Origin: Bacteriovoracaceae bacterium UBA1511
GTDB taxonomy: Bacteria > Bdellovibrionota > Bacteriovoracia > Bacteriovoracales > Bacteriovoracaceae
Assembly (NCBI GenBank): GCA_002323535.1
Contig: DCQT01000030.1
Span: 1 to 6,100 of the forward strand
Direction: 5' to 3'
Length of the DNA stretch: 6,100 nucleotides
Of this stretch, positions 1-6,054 are shown piece by piece; within the stretch, counting starts at the first letter, position 1, and every line of letters begins with the position of its first letter. Made by a program: the position numbers and the translations under genes. Below the pieces are notes generated by a model that had not been told where the DNA came from, ran no database searches, and was given only the letters and a program-made list of their open reading frames with translations.

Positions 1-1
1 A

Positions 2-1477
2 GGTGTTGAGGCTCAAACTCTAGCGAACGTATACATGGCACTAGAGAATGATTTGGAGGTTGTGCCAGTTTTAAATAAAATTGACCTTCCTCATGCAGAC
101 GTGGAAAGAGTTCGGGCTGAAATTGAGGATGTTATTGGTATTGATGCAAGCGAAGCCGGTCAAATTTCTGCCAAATCTGGTCTTGGAGTTGATGACTTAT
201 TTGAGCAACTTGTCAAAGAAATACCTGCACCAACAGGAGACCCAGAAAAGCCCCTTCAGGCATTAATTTTTGATTCTTGGTTTGACCCCTACCAAGGTGT
301 AATCATTCTGGTTCGAGTTTTTGAAGGAAAGCTATCAAAAAAAGACAAAATCTTTTTAAAGCACTCAGATAAAGAATATGAAGTCTTGAAAGTTGCCGTA
401 AATACACCATTTTTTACAGAGTTAGATCATCTCGAGGCTGGTGAAGTCGGGATGCTCGTTTGTGGGATAAAAAATATTAGAGATGTTGCGGTGGGAGATA
501 CAGTTGTTCATGGAAAGAAAAAAGACACCCCAAATCTTCCTGGATATGAGGAAGTAAAGCCGATGGTTTTTTGTGGTGTTTTTCCTGTTGATAGTCCTGA
601 CTACGAAATTTTAAAAGAATCTCTCGAAAAGCTGGCATTAAATGATTCATCATTTACTTATGAACCTGAAACTTCGGGCGCTTTAGGTTTGGGCTTTAGA
701 TGTGGTTTTTTAGGCCTTTTACACATGAATATTATTCAGGAAAGACTTGAAAGAGAGTTTGGACTTAATCTTATTTCAACCGCACCTTCAGTATCCTATA
801 AAGTTATTATGAACTCAGGGGAGGAAGTTGAAGTTGATAACCCTTCAAAACTTCCTGATCAGACGCTGATAGAGCAAATTCAAGAGCCAATGGTCAATCT
901 ATCTATTCATGTTCCAAATGATTTTGTTGGCCCAATGATTAAGCTTTGTGAAGAGCGTCGTGGGCAGCAGCAAGAAATTAGATATATTACGGAGGAAAGA
1001 GTTCAGGTCATGTATAAGCTTCCATTGAGTGAGATGGTTTTTGATTTTTATGACAAGCTTAAAGGTATCTCTAAGGGATACGCGAGCATGGATTATGAGT
1101 TTTCTGAATTTGAAAGCTCTGATCTTGTGAAAGTAGATATCTTACTTAATGGTGATAAAGTGGATGCCCTGTCACTTATTTGTCATCGATCGAGCTCCTT
1201 TTATAAAGGGCGAGAATTGACGCAAAAGTTACAAAAAATTATTAATCGTCAACAATTTGATGTGGCCATCCAGGCAGCTGTTGGTGCTAAAATTCTAGCA
1301 AGAGAAACAGTAAAAGCGCTTCGTAAGAATGTTTTGGCGAAATGTTACGGTGGTGACATCACTAGAAAAAGAAAACTTCTTGAGAAACAAAAAGAAGGAA
1401 AGAAGCGAATGAAGGTCGTCGGGAATGTTGAACTTCCTCAAGAGGCATTTTTGGCGGTCCTTAAGGTTGATGAATAA
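2..1477 (+). CDS. lepA: Elongation factor 4 (LepA), C-terminal ~80%, cut by the left window edge
   Basis: Translational GTPase that binds the ribosome and promotes back-translocation or helps initiation and ribosome assembly; it acts in the cytoplasm and at the membrane. The reading frame is open from base 2, and the first visible residues (GVEAQTLANVY) match the segment after the G3 region of LepA, so the ATG at 35 is internal. About 108 N-terminal residues (P-loop, switch I and II) are missing, judged against the ~599-residue E. coli protein. Visible parts in order: G4 motif NKID (visible residues 25-28), G5 SAKSG (56-60), domain II beginning near PLQALIFDSWFD, the LepA signature GFRCGFLGLLHM, an EF-G-like domain V with the RGYAS motif, and the LepA-specific basic C-terminal domain with RKNVLAKCYGGD, KQKEGKKRMK and GNVELPQEAFLA. 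These are textbook LepA blocks and show no frameshift. The stop codon overlaps the next start by one base. Confidence 0.97.
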   Translation, partial: GVEAQTLANVYMALENDLEVVPVLNKIDLPHADVERVRAEIEDVIGIDASEAGQISAKSGLGVDDLFEQLVKEIPAPTGDPEKPLQALIFDSWFDPYQGVIILVRVFEGKLSKKDKIFLKHSDKEYEVLKVAVNTPFFTELDHLEAGEVGMLVCGIKNIRDVAVGDTVVHGKKKDTPNLPGYEEVKPMVFCGVFPVDSPDYEILKESLEKLALNDSSFTYEPETSGALGLGFRCGFLGLLHMNIIQERLEREFGLNLISTAPSVSYKVIMNSGEEVEVDNPSKLPDQTLIEQIQEPMVNLSIHVPNDFVGPMIKLCEERRGQQQEIRYITEERVQVMYKLPLSEMVFDFYDKLKGISKGYASMDYEFSEFESSDLVKVDILLNGDKVDALSLICHRSSSFYKGRELTQKLQKIINRQQFDVAIQAAVGAKILARETVKALRKNVLAKCYGGDITRKRKLLEKQKEGKKRMKVVGNVELPQEAFLAVLKVDE

Positions 1478-2103
1478 TGCTTGATAAAGAAATTCAAAAT
1501 ACCCTTGATGAGTGTATGAGTTACTATACAAGTGAGGAAAACCTTGGTTTTTTTCATGCTGCAAAAAAAGAGTTTATTAATTTAACAGGGATGATTAATG
1601 AGGAAGATGATGATTTTGAACATCGTGTGAACTCATTTCATGACTGGTTTCTCTTTCATTATGAGCTTCCGGAAATAAAACGAATAACAATAAAAAACTT
1701 TCTTCTTCACAACAATAAACCTCGCAATGTTGAAAAAGGCATACTTGAGGCTGAGTATTCTATTTTCGAATTTTTGAGGGATGGAAAGGGTGAGTCTTCA
1801 TTTAAGAACCTCTTATCTGGAAAGGAATTCTCTATTAGAGAGGGAATGTCTAAAGGGACTTTTGTGAAGGGAGATATCTTTTTATCTCATTTGATTGGAG
1901 CACGTGATGATGTCTTTTTTTCAAGAGGTATTTGTTTAATTCCCAGAAGTTTGAAAAAAACAATTGCAAAAGAAGTTGAAAAAAATGACCTTTTTAACAT
2001 GAGGCACGCAAAAAATAGATTTTTGTTTACTCTGGAAAAGTTGAAAAATAAATCTAAGAGCTACTCACATATCCCCGCAGAAAAAATATTTGTTTTTAAT
2101 TAG
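1477..2103 (+). CDS. Conserved-looking 208-residue protein of unknown function, coupled to lepA
   Basis: I do not recognise a named family and assign no function. The start is the ATG in TAATG, where the last A of the lepA stop is the first base of this start. An AAGG at 1463-1466 inside lepA lies 10 bases upstream and can serve as Shine-Dalgarno. The protein is soluble, with no signal peptide or membrane segment. The N-terminal third looks helical and acidic (NEEDDDFEHR, residues 41-50) and leads into an aromatic block FHDWFLFHYEL (54-64). The second half looks beta-rich, with KGDIFLSHLIG (131-141) and VFFSRGICLIP (146-156), followed by a Lys-rich helix (158-196). An aromatic DWF-type block followed by a small beta domain recalls uncharacterised proteins I remember from myxobacteria and relatives, but that is memory, not a search. 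Tight coupling to lepA suggests coexpression with a translation factor; a functional link is only inference. Codon use resembles its neighbours. Confidence 0.85.
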   Translation: MLDKEIQNTLDECMSYYTSEENLGFFHAAKKEFINLTGMINEEDDDFEHRVNSFHDWFLFHYELPEIKRITIKNFLLHNNKPRNVEKGILEAEYSIFEFLRDGKGESSFKNLLSGKEFSIREGMSKGTFVKGDIFLSHLIGARDDVFFSRGICLIPRSLKKTIAKEVEKNDLFNMRHAKNRFLFTLEKLKNKSKSYSHIPAEKIFVFN

Positions 2104-3082
2104 ATTCTAGTTGAATTGTTTTCGCTATCTTATCTTTTTTTTTTGAAAATAAAAGATAAGGAATCAATCCTAGTATGTTGTTTAAAAGAATCATGATCCA
2201 AAAAGTATTGAATAAATTCGCGCCATTATTCAATTGAAAGTATCCAAGGATCTTTTCAAAGGCTGCATGTCCAACACCCATTCCCCCGGGGCTAATTGGA
2301 ATTGCTGTTATGATCATTCCCACTGGGATGACGCTATATATATCGAGGAATTCGACGGGGACTTCATAGAACGGTGAAGTTATGTGATAGAAAGCCATGA
2401 TACCTAGGTTGTGTGAAATAATAGAAATCCCCACGCAAGTAAACAGTGTCTTTTTTTTCTGTGCCATCATCCAAAAGCACTCATTTAGGTGAATCGTTTT
2501 CTTTCCTATGAGCGGGAGTTTTGAGCAGAAATAGCTGAACTTTTTTTGGTAATTTTCAGGTAGAAACATCAAGGAGAAAAAAGATAGTGCGCCAACCAGA
2601 AGTAGGAGATTAAAATGAACAATAGTTTCCAGTCCCGGGCCAATCGATGTGAGTCTTTCATAGCGTAAAATGCTGATAGCACCCATTAGTATTATCAAGC
2701 CTAGTAGTCCATAGATGCGATCCATTAAAACGGTAAGGACCATACTAGTTTTTGAGATCTTAGAGTCTATTTGTTTTACATATAGCATTTTAATTAGGTC
2801 TCCTGTCACAGCTCCAGGGAGAACTGTATTAAAGAAAAGACCTATCCAGTTAATGCCGGCCAAAAAAAGAAAATTAATTTTCTTTTTTGTCTGCGTGGCA
2901 AGGATTAATAGCCACCTGAAAGAGTTACTTAAATTTTGGGATACGATCAGAATGAGGGTTACGGCCATTGCTCCTGGTGTCAAAAGTAATCTACTCAATA
3001 ATTTAGTATCTATTTTTCCTTGATATACTAAATAGGAGAACAACCCTACAGAGAATATGATTTTCAAGAAGTTCTTTAACAT
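2096..3082 (-). CDS. Integral membrane protein, lysylphosphatidylglycerol synthase TM region / UPF0104 (AglD-like) family
   Basis: A polytopic inner-membrane protein of 328 residues, the usual size for stand-alone members. Hydrophobic segments lie at about residues 7-20, 36-60, 72-90, 117-138, 155-174, 213-232, 247-262 and 293-311, with a Lys-rich cytoplasmic-looking tail (314-321). Family hallmarks are FRW (55-57), the conserved loop NTVLPGAVTGDLIKMLYV (85-102), DRIYGLLGL (121-129) and ISPGGMGVGHAAFEKILG (263-280). The family includes the flippase domain of MprF and AglD-type proteins, and many members sit in envelope lipid or glycolipid loci. There is no C-terminal aminoacyl-transferase domain, so this is not a full MprF; the cargo is unknown and transport or flipping of a lipid-linked molecule is inference. 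On the minus strand an AAGG lies 9 bases before the ATG. The 3' end overlaps the convergent 208-residue gene by 8 bp. It is divergent from ugd across 122 bp. Confidence 0.9.
   Translation of the reverse strand: MLKNFLKIIFSVGLFSYLVYQGKIDTKLLSRLLLTPGAMAVTLILIVSQNLSNSFRWLLILATQTKKKINFLFLAGINWIGLFFNTVLPGAVTGDLIKMLYVKQIDSKISKTSMVLTVLMDRIYGLLGLIILMGAISILRYERLTSIGPGLETIVHFNLLLLVGALSFFSLMFLPENYQKKFSYFCSKLPLIGKKTIHLNECFWMMAQKKKTLFTCVGISIISHNLGIMAFYHITSPFYEVPVEFLDIYSVIPVGMIITAIPISPGGMGVGHAAFEKILGYFQLNNGANLFNTFWIMILLNNILGLIPYLLFSKKKDKIAKTIQLESN
2129..2160. repeat. Perfect 10-bp inverted repeat inside the 3' end of the membrane-protein gene
   Basis: CTTATCTTTT at 2129-2138 is the exact reverse complement of AAAAGATAAG at 2151-2160. 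The 12-base loop can pair further (TTTT 2140-2143 with AAAA 2146-2149) after one T-T mismatch. It lies just past the convergent stop codons, where a bidirectional terminator would be expected. However, the stem is nearly all A-T, and no U-tract follows it on either strand; the T run is within the stem and loop. It also encodes the Lys-rich tail of the membrane protein, which could create such a repeat by chance. I record it as a visible repeat, with any role in 3'-end formation uncertain. Confidence 0.45.
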
Positions 3083-3104
3083 AGAACCTAGCCTTTTTTA
3101 TAAA
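3076..3104 (+). promoter_or_regulatory. Predicted sigma70-type promoter for ugd and following genes
   Basis: TTAACA at 3076-3081 (five of six matches to TTGACA) is separated by exactly 17 bases from TATAAA at 3099-3104 (five of six matches to TATAAT). Transcription would begin near 3111, leaving about 94 bases of leader before ugd, enough to contain the short ORF at 3137. The -35 element overlaps the first codons of the membrane-protein gene on the other strand. AT-rich DNA gives chance matches easily, but spacing and position are both right. Confidence 0.5.
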
Positions 3105-3114
3105 TTATTAATAA

Positions 3115-3143
3115 ATTATAGTATTAAAAGGAATTTATGAAAG
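3115..3143 (-). promoter_or_regulatory. Predicted promoter for the membrane-protein gene
   Basis: Read on the minus strand, 3120-3115 is a perfect TATAAT. Seventeen bases upstream, 3143-3138 reads CTTTCA, a poor -35 (three of six matches). Transcription would start near 3108, about 25 bases before the ATG at 3082, leaving room for the AAGG Shine-Dalgarno. The -10 box is convincing and the -35 is weak. It faces the plus-strand promoter at 3076-3104, and the two predicted start sites are only a few bases apart. Confidence 0.4.
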
Positions 3144-3211
3144 TGAAGAAAACTTCGCCTAAACTTAAATTATTTGAAGTTAAGTCAATGAGGGGATATC
3201 GCAAATGTTAA
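3137..3211 (+). CDS. Possible 24-residue basic leader peptide upstream of ugd
   Basis: A short ORF starts at an ATG preceded by AAAAGGA (3126-3132), a good Shine-Dalgarno 4 bases upstream. It encodes 24 residues with nine Lys/Arg and one acidic residue, beginning MKVKKTSPKLK and ending MRGYRKC. Its TAA stop (3209-3211) lies just inside ugd, overlapping the ugd start by 7 bp in a different frame. Ribosomes finishing it would terminate beside the ugd start, which has its own GAGGGG site. It lies downstream of the predicted plus-strand promoter, so it should be transcribed. It could be a translationally coupled leader or a chance ORF; nothing in it resembles a known attenuator, with no run of one regulatory amino acid. 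Confidence 0.3.
   Translation: MKVKKTSPKLKLFEVKSMRGYRKC
3190..3195 (+). promoter_or_regulatory. Ribosome binding site of ugd
   Basis: GAGGGG lies 9 bases upstream of the ATG at 3205 and fixes that start. The site lies inside the short ORF at 3137-3211, so translation of that ORF would run across it. Confidence 0.7.
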
Positions 3212-4515
3212 AAGTAACGATGATTGGAACAGGGTATGTAGGTTTAGTTTCAGGGACATGTTTTGCAGAGCTCGGACATAAAGTTAATTGCATTGATATT
3301 GACCCTAGAAAAATAGAGGTTCTTGAAAATGGAGAATCACCAATATTTGAGCCAGGGTTAAGTGAGCTTTTGAAGAGAAATATAAGATCTGAAAGAATTT
3401 CTTTTTCAACGAATTATGACAGTGTGTCCAACGCCGATCTTGTTTTCTTAGCAGTTGGAACCCCAACTGCGGACGATGGTAGTGCCGATCTGAAATATAT
3501 TTTTGAGGCGACAAGAATGGTTGCTAGGGTGATCAAAGAGGGAGCTACGATTGTTGTGAAGTCTACAGTTCCAGTCGGAACTTTTCAAAAAGTTAAAGAT
3601 ATTGCTCTGGCAGAAACGGATGTAAATTTCAAAATCGTTAGTAACCCAGAGTTCTTGAAAGAGGGGGCTGCAATTGAGGACTTCATGAAGCCTGACCGTA
3701 TTGTTGTTGGTACCGATAATGAGGATGGCTCAAAGGTAATGAGAGACCTGTACAAGCCAATTACTGACAAAGGCTTTCCTTTAATCGAAATGAGTAACTC
3801 CTCAGCAGAAATGTCTAAGTATGCAGCGAATTGCTTTCTAGCTACAAAAATTTCTTTCATTAACGAGATTGCAAATCTGTGTGAAAAAGTTGGAGCCAAT
3901 ATTGATGAAGTAAGAGAGGGAATAAAAACAGACCCTAGGATTGGTAAATACTTTTTGAACCCTGGCTCTGGTTACGGTGGAAGCTGTTTCCCTAAAGATG
4001 TTAAAGCATTGATTCATCTTGCAAAAGAAAATGATATTGACTTTAAGATTGTTAAGTCAGCTGACGATGTTAATAACTATCAGAGATGTAGAATTGTTGA
4101 TCGAGTTCTAGAGATATATGGTGATGATCTGAAGGGCAAAAAAATTGCCTTATGGGGACTTGCGTTCAAACCTGAGACAGACGATATCCGCGAAGCGCCA
4201 AGTAAATACATTATTGATCGTTTGGTCGCAAAAGGTGCTAGCGTAGTCGGTTATGACCCTATTGCAATGGAAAACTTCCAAAGTTACTTAGATGAGGAAA
4301 ATCTAGATCAGGTAAGTTTAGTTTCAACGAGTATGAGTGCTATAGACGGTGCAGACGCACTGATTTTAGTCACTGAATGGAGAGAGTTTTCGAATCCTGA
4401 CTTTTCCGAAATAAAATCTCGTATGAATGGCTCACTTATTTGTGATGGAAGAAATCTTTTAAGCAAATCAAAAGCCTTAAAAGAAGGGCTCGTCTACTTT
4501 GGTATCGGAAGGTAG
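3205..4515 (+). CDS. ugd: UDP-glucose 6-dehydrogenase
   Basis: Cytoplasmic NAD-dependent enzyme that oxidises UDP-glucose twice to UDP-glucuronate, the precursor of uronic-acid-containing capsule or LPS sugars and of further sugars such as UDP-xylose or aminoarabinose. At 436 residues it has the normal length of bacterial class members. The N-terminal Rossmann domain carries GTGYVGLV (8-15), with a conserved Asp pair near 31-33 for NAD. GTPTADDGSADL (85-96), KSTVPVGT (119-126) and NPEFLKEG (147-154) follow. The central helix has EMSKYAAN (202-209), including the conserved Lys205. The catalytic block GSGYGGSCFPKD (254-265) contains nucleophile Cys261 and Asp265. The C-terminal UDP-binding domain has GLAFKPETDDIREAPS (318-333). 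All expected catalytic residues are present. The ATG is supported by GAGGGG 9 bases upstream. The amidase gene follows after 5 bp. A GDP-mannose dehydrogenase is the main paralogue, but the motifs fit Ugd better. Confidence 0.96.
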   Translation: MLKVTMIGTGYVGLVSGTCFAELGHKVNCIDIDPRKIEVLENGESPIFEPGLSELLKRNIRSERISFSTNYDSVSNADLVFLAVGTPTADDGSADLKYIFEATRMVARVIKEGATIVVKSTVPVGTFQKVKDIALAETDVNFKIVSNPEFLKEGAAIEDFMKPDRIVVGTDNEDGSKVMRDLYKPITDKGFPLIEMSNSSAEMSKYAANCFLATKISFINEIANLCEKVGANIDEVREGIKTDPRIGKYFLNPGSGYGGSCFPKDVKALIHLAKENDIDFKIVKSADDVNNYQRCRIVDRVLEIYGDDLKGKKIALWGLAFKPETDDIREAPSKYIIDRLVAKGASVVGYDPIAMENFQSYLDEENLDQVSLVSTSMSAIDGADALILVTEWREFSNPDFSEIKSRMNGSLICDGRNLLSKSKALKEGLVYFGIGR

Positions 4516-4520
4516 GCTTG

Positions 4521-5330
4521 ATGCCAGATGAGTTTCATGGCGCAATCATTCAGCTTTGCTCAGTCTTAGATTATGAAAAAAATCTAACTAAGATTAAAGG
4601 GTTTATCCGAGAAGCTAAAAAAAACGGCGCAGAAAATATTTTTCTCCCTGAGGTTTTTTATTCCATGTCGGATGGGAGAAAGCCAACTCCTCATTTGCTC
4701 AGTCCTGGTAATGAGCATGAGGAAAATGTTTTAAATTTGGCAATGGAAAATAAAGTGAACCTCATTGGAGGCAGTTGCGCGACAAATATAGGTGGTAAGA
4801 TATTTAATCGAGCCTATGTAATTAATAAAAACGGTGAAATTGTTAATACCTACGACAAAAAGCATCTTTTTAAATGCTGTTTTGAGAATAAAAAAGAGAG
4901 TAAAGTAATTAATATTGATGAAGGAAGAATTTACTCAAAAGGTTTAGAGAGTGAGGTTTACTCTGTAGATGACGTCTGGAAAATTGGCTTAAGTATTTGC
5001 TTTGATTTAAGGTTTTCTAGTCATTTTTGTCAGCTAACTAAGATGGGAGCAAACCTTTTGTGTTGTCCATCTGCATTTACTAAAAAAACAGGCGCTCTTC
5101 ATTGGCATATCCTGAATAAAGCGCGTGCGATTGAATCTCAAAGCTACGTCGTTTCAGCAGCTCAAGTCGGAAAAAATAATTCAAGTGTAAATACTTTTGG
5201 CCATTCCTTAGTCGTTGACCCTATGGGAAAAGTTTTAGTGGACCTGGGAGGGGAAAAAGAGGGAGTTGCAAATTTTACACTTAAGAAATCTGCTATTATT
5301 GAAGCCAGGTCTCAAATTATGATGGATTGA
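4521..5330 (+). CDS. Nitrilase-superfamily carbon-nitrogen hydrolase, NIT1/deaminated glutathione amidase type
   Basis: Cytoplasmic amidase of 269 residues, typical of the single-domain Nit family. The nitrilase triad is visible: Glu44 in LPEVF, Lys113 in YDKKHLF and Cys160 in SICFDLRF. Downstream, TGALHWHILNKARAIES, SAAQVG and GHSLVVDPMGKVL are the blocks seen in NIT1/YbeM-like enzymes, which hydrolyse deaminated glutathione made by transaminase side reactions. Superfamily membership is clear; the exact substrate is inferred. An in-frame TTG at 4518 precedes the ATG, but GGAAGG (4507-4512) is 8 bases from the ATG, so I choose the ATG. Oddities: the usual Asp after HLF is Lys118, followed by a Cys pair (119-120), and a second Cys pair occurs at 181-182, giving eight cysteines in all. 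The gene lies 5 bp after ugd and 2 bp before the response regulator, consistent with one transcript. A substrate link to UDP-glucuronate is not expected. Confidence 0.88.
   Translation: MPDEFHGAIIQLCSVLDYEKNLTKIKGFIREAKKNGAENIFLPEVFYSMSDGRKPTPHLLSPGNEHEENVLNLAMENKVNLIGGSCATNIGGKIFNRAYVINKNGEIVNTYDKKHLFKCCFENKKESKVINIDEGRIYSKGLESEVYSVDDVWKIGLSICFDLRFSSHFCQLTKMGANLLCCPSAFTKKTGALHWHILNKARAIESQSYVVSAAQVGKNNSSVNTFGHSLVVDPMGKVLVDLGGEKEGVANFTLKKSAIIEARSQIMMD
5291..5299 (+). promoter_or_regulatory. Possible extended -10 promoter for the response regulator
   Basis: TGC-TATTAT at 5291-5299 fits the extended -10 pattern (TGn followed by five of six matches to TATAAT). It is inside the end of the amidase gene and would start transcription near 5306, about 27 bases before the regulator's ATG. 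No -35 lies at proper spacing: TTTACA at 5274-5279 is only 14 bases away. A chance match is quite possible; if real, the regulator could be expressed apart from ugd. Confidence 0.2.
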
Positions 5331-5332
5331 TA

Positions 5333-6004
5333 ATGAGAAGAAGAATACTTGCGATTGATGATAATATTGATATTCGAAATTTGTTAAGGCACGTGCTCTC
5401 AAAAGAATTTGACCTTGTGATGGAAGATTCTGGGGATACTGGTTTAAAATCAGCGGTCAATTTCAAACCTGACCTTATCATACTAGACCTTGGCTTGCCT
5501 GAGATGGATGGATTAGAGTTGTGTGAGAGGTTTAGAAAATTACCAGATCTAGAGCATACACCAATTATAATTTTATCCGGCCAAACGGGGGCAGAGATAC
5601 ATGCAAAGGCTTATAGTCTCGGTGCAGATAATTACTTGGAGAAGCCTTTTAATTCAGAGGAGCTCTTGGCATTAATTAACTCAAAGTTCAGAAAGTCGAT
5701 CATTGTGCCAAAGAAAAGTGCGGGTCACCTGACGCTGGACTTTAAAAAAAACGTTCTTTTATCTCATGGTGAAAAAGTAGATTTAACACCAAAAGAATTT
5801 AAGATTCTATCTCTTCTTTGGGACAAAGCAGGAGAGGTCGTTTCGAGAGAAGATATTTTATCTTATGTATGGGAGGGGACTCACGTTTCTCACAGGGTCA
5901 TTGATAATCACATTACGGCCCTGAGGAAAAAAGTTGGTGCCCACTCTATTGCAGTTGAGAGTATTTATGGAGAGGGGTATCAGTTAATGATTAATCTTTC
6001 TTAG
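5333..6004 (+). CDS. OmpR/PhoB-family two-component response regulator
   Basis: A 223-residue DNA-binding transcription regulator, standard length. The receiver domain (about 3-120) has the acidic pair Asp9-Asp10, phosphoacceptor Asp52 in LDLGLPEMDG, switch Ser82 in ILSGQ, Tyr101 and Lys104 in the LEKPF motif, so it should be phosphorylated normally. The C-terminal winged helix (about 128-222) shows LTPKEFKILSLL, then REDILSYVW, the recognition-helix region VIDNHITALRKKVG and the wing ending YGEGYQL. The ATG at 5333 is preferred over an in-frame TTG at 5327 that overlaps the amidase stop; upstream only a weak TGGA at 5323-5326 serves as Shine-Dalgarno, so coupling to the amidase gene is likely. 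No histidine kinase is visible before or directly after it, so its partner and targets are unknown. Cotranscription with ugd would fit envelope control, but that is inference. Confidence 0.94.
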   Translation: MRRRILAIDDNIDIRNLLRHVLSKEFDLVMEDSGDTGLKSAVNFKPDLIILDLGLPEMDGLELCERFRKLPDLEHTPIIILSGQTGAEIHAKAYSLGADNYLEKPFNSEELLALINSKFRKSIIVPKKSAGHLTLDFKKNVLLSHGEKVDLTPKEFKILSLLWDKAGEVVSREDILSYVWEGTHVSHRVIDNHITALRKKVGAHSIAVESIYGEGYQLMINLS

Positions 6005-6054
6005 AGCACTAAGCTTCCGTAGGACTTTAAATTTGTTTTGAGGTTAATGTTTAA

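Noticed and set aside
35..37. ATG at 35 as the lepA start.
   Set aside because: Upstream codons from base 2 continue in frame with conserved LepA residues (GVEAQTLANVY), and the P-loop region of the GTPase would otherwise be missing.
1295..1564. Minus-strand 89-codon ORF across the lepA/208-residue gene junction.
   Set aside because: It is a shadow of two well-supported plus-strand genes, and its product has no family features.
2715..3023. Plus-strand 102-codon ORF opposite the membrane-protein gene.
   Set aside because: It is antisense to a gene with clear family motifs; its composition is that of a reversed membrane-protein frame.
3117..3122. TATAGT as an alternative plus-strand -10 box for ugd.
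   Set aside because: At correct spacing the upstream hexamer is only a T run, and TTAACA-17-TATAAA just upstream is a better pair.
3585..3899. Minus-strand 104-codon ORF inside ugd.
   Set aside because: It is antisense to a highly conserved part of Ugd and shows no independent support.
6010..6040. Possible terminator after the response regulator (AAG-CT-TCC GTA GGA-CTT followed by a T-rich stretch).
   Set aside because: The stem is only 3+3 pairs with a two-base bulge, and the T-rich stretch is interrupted by A and G; too weak to call.
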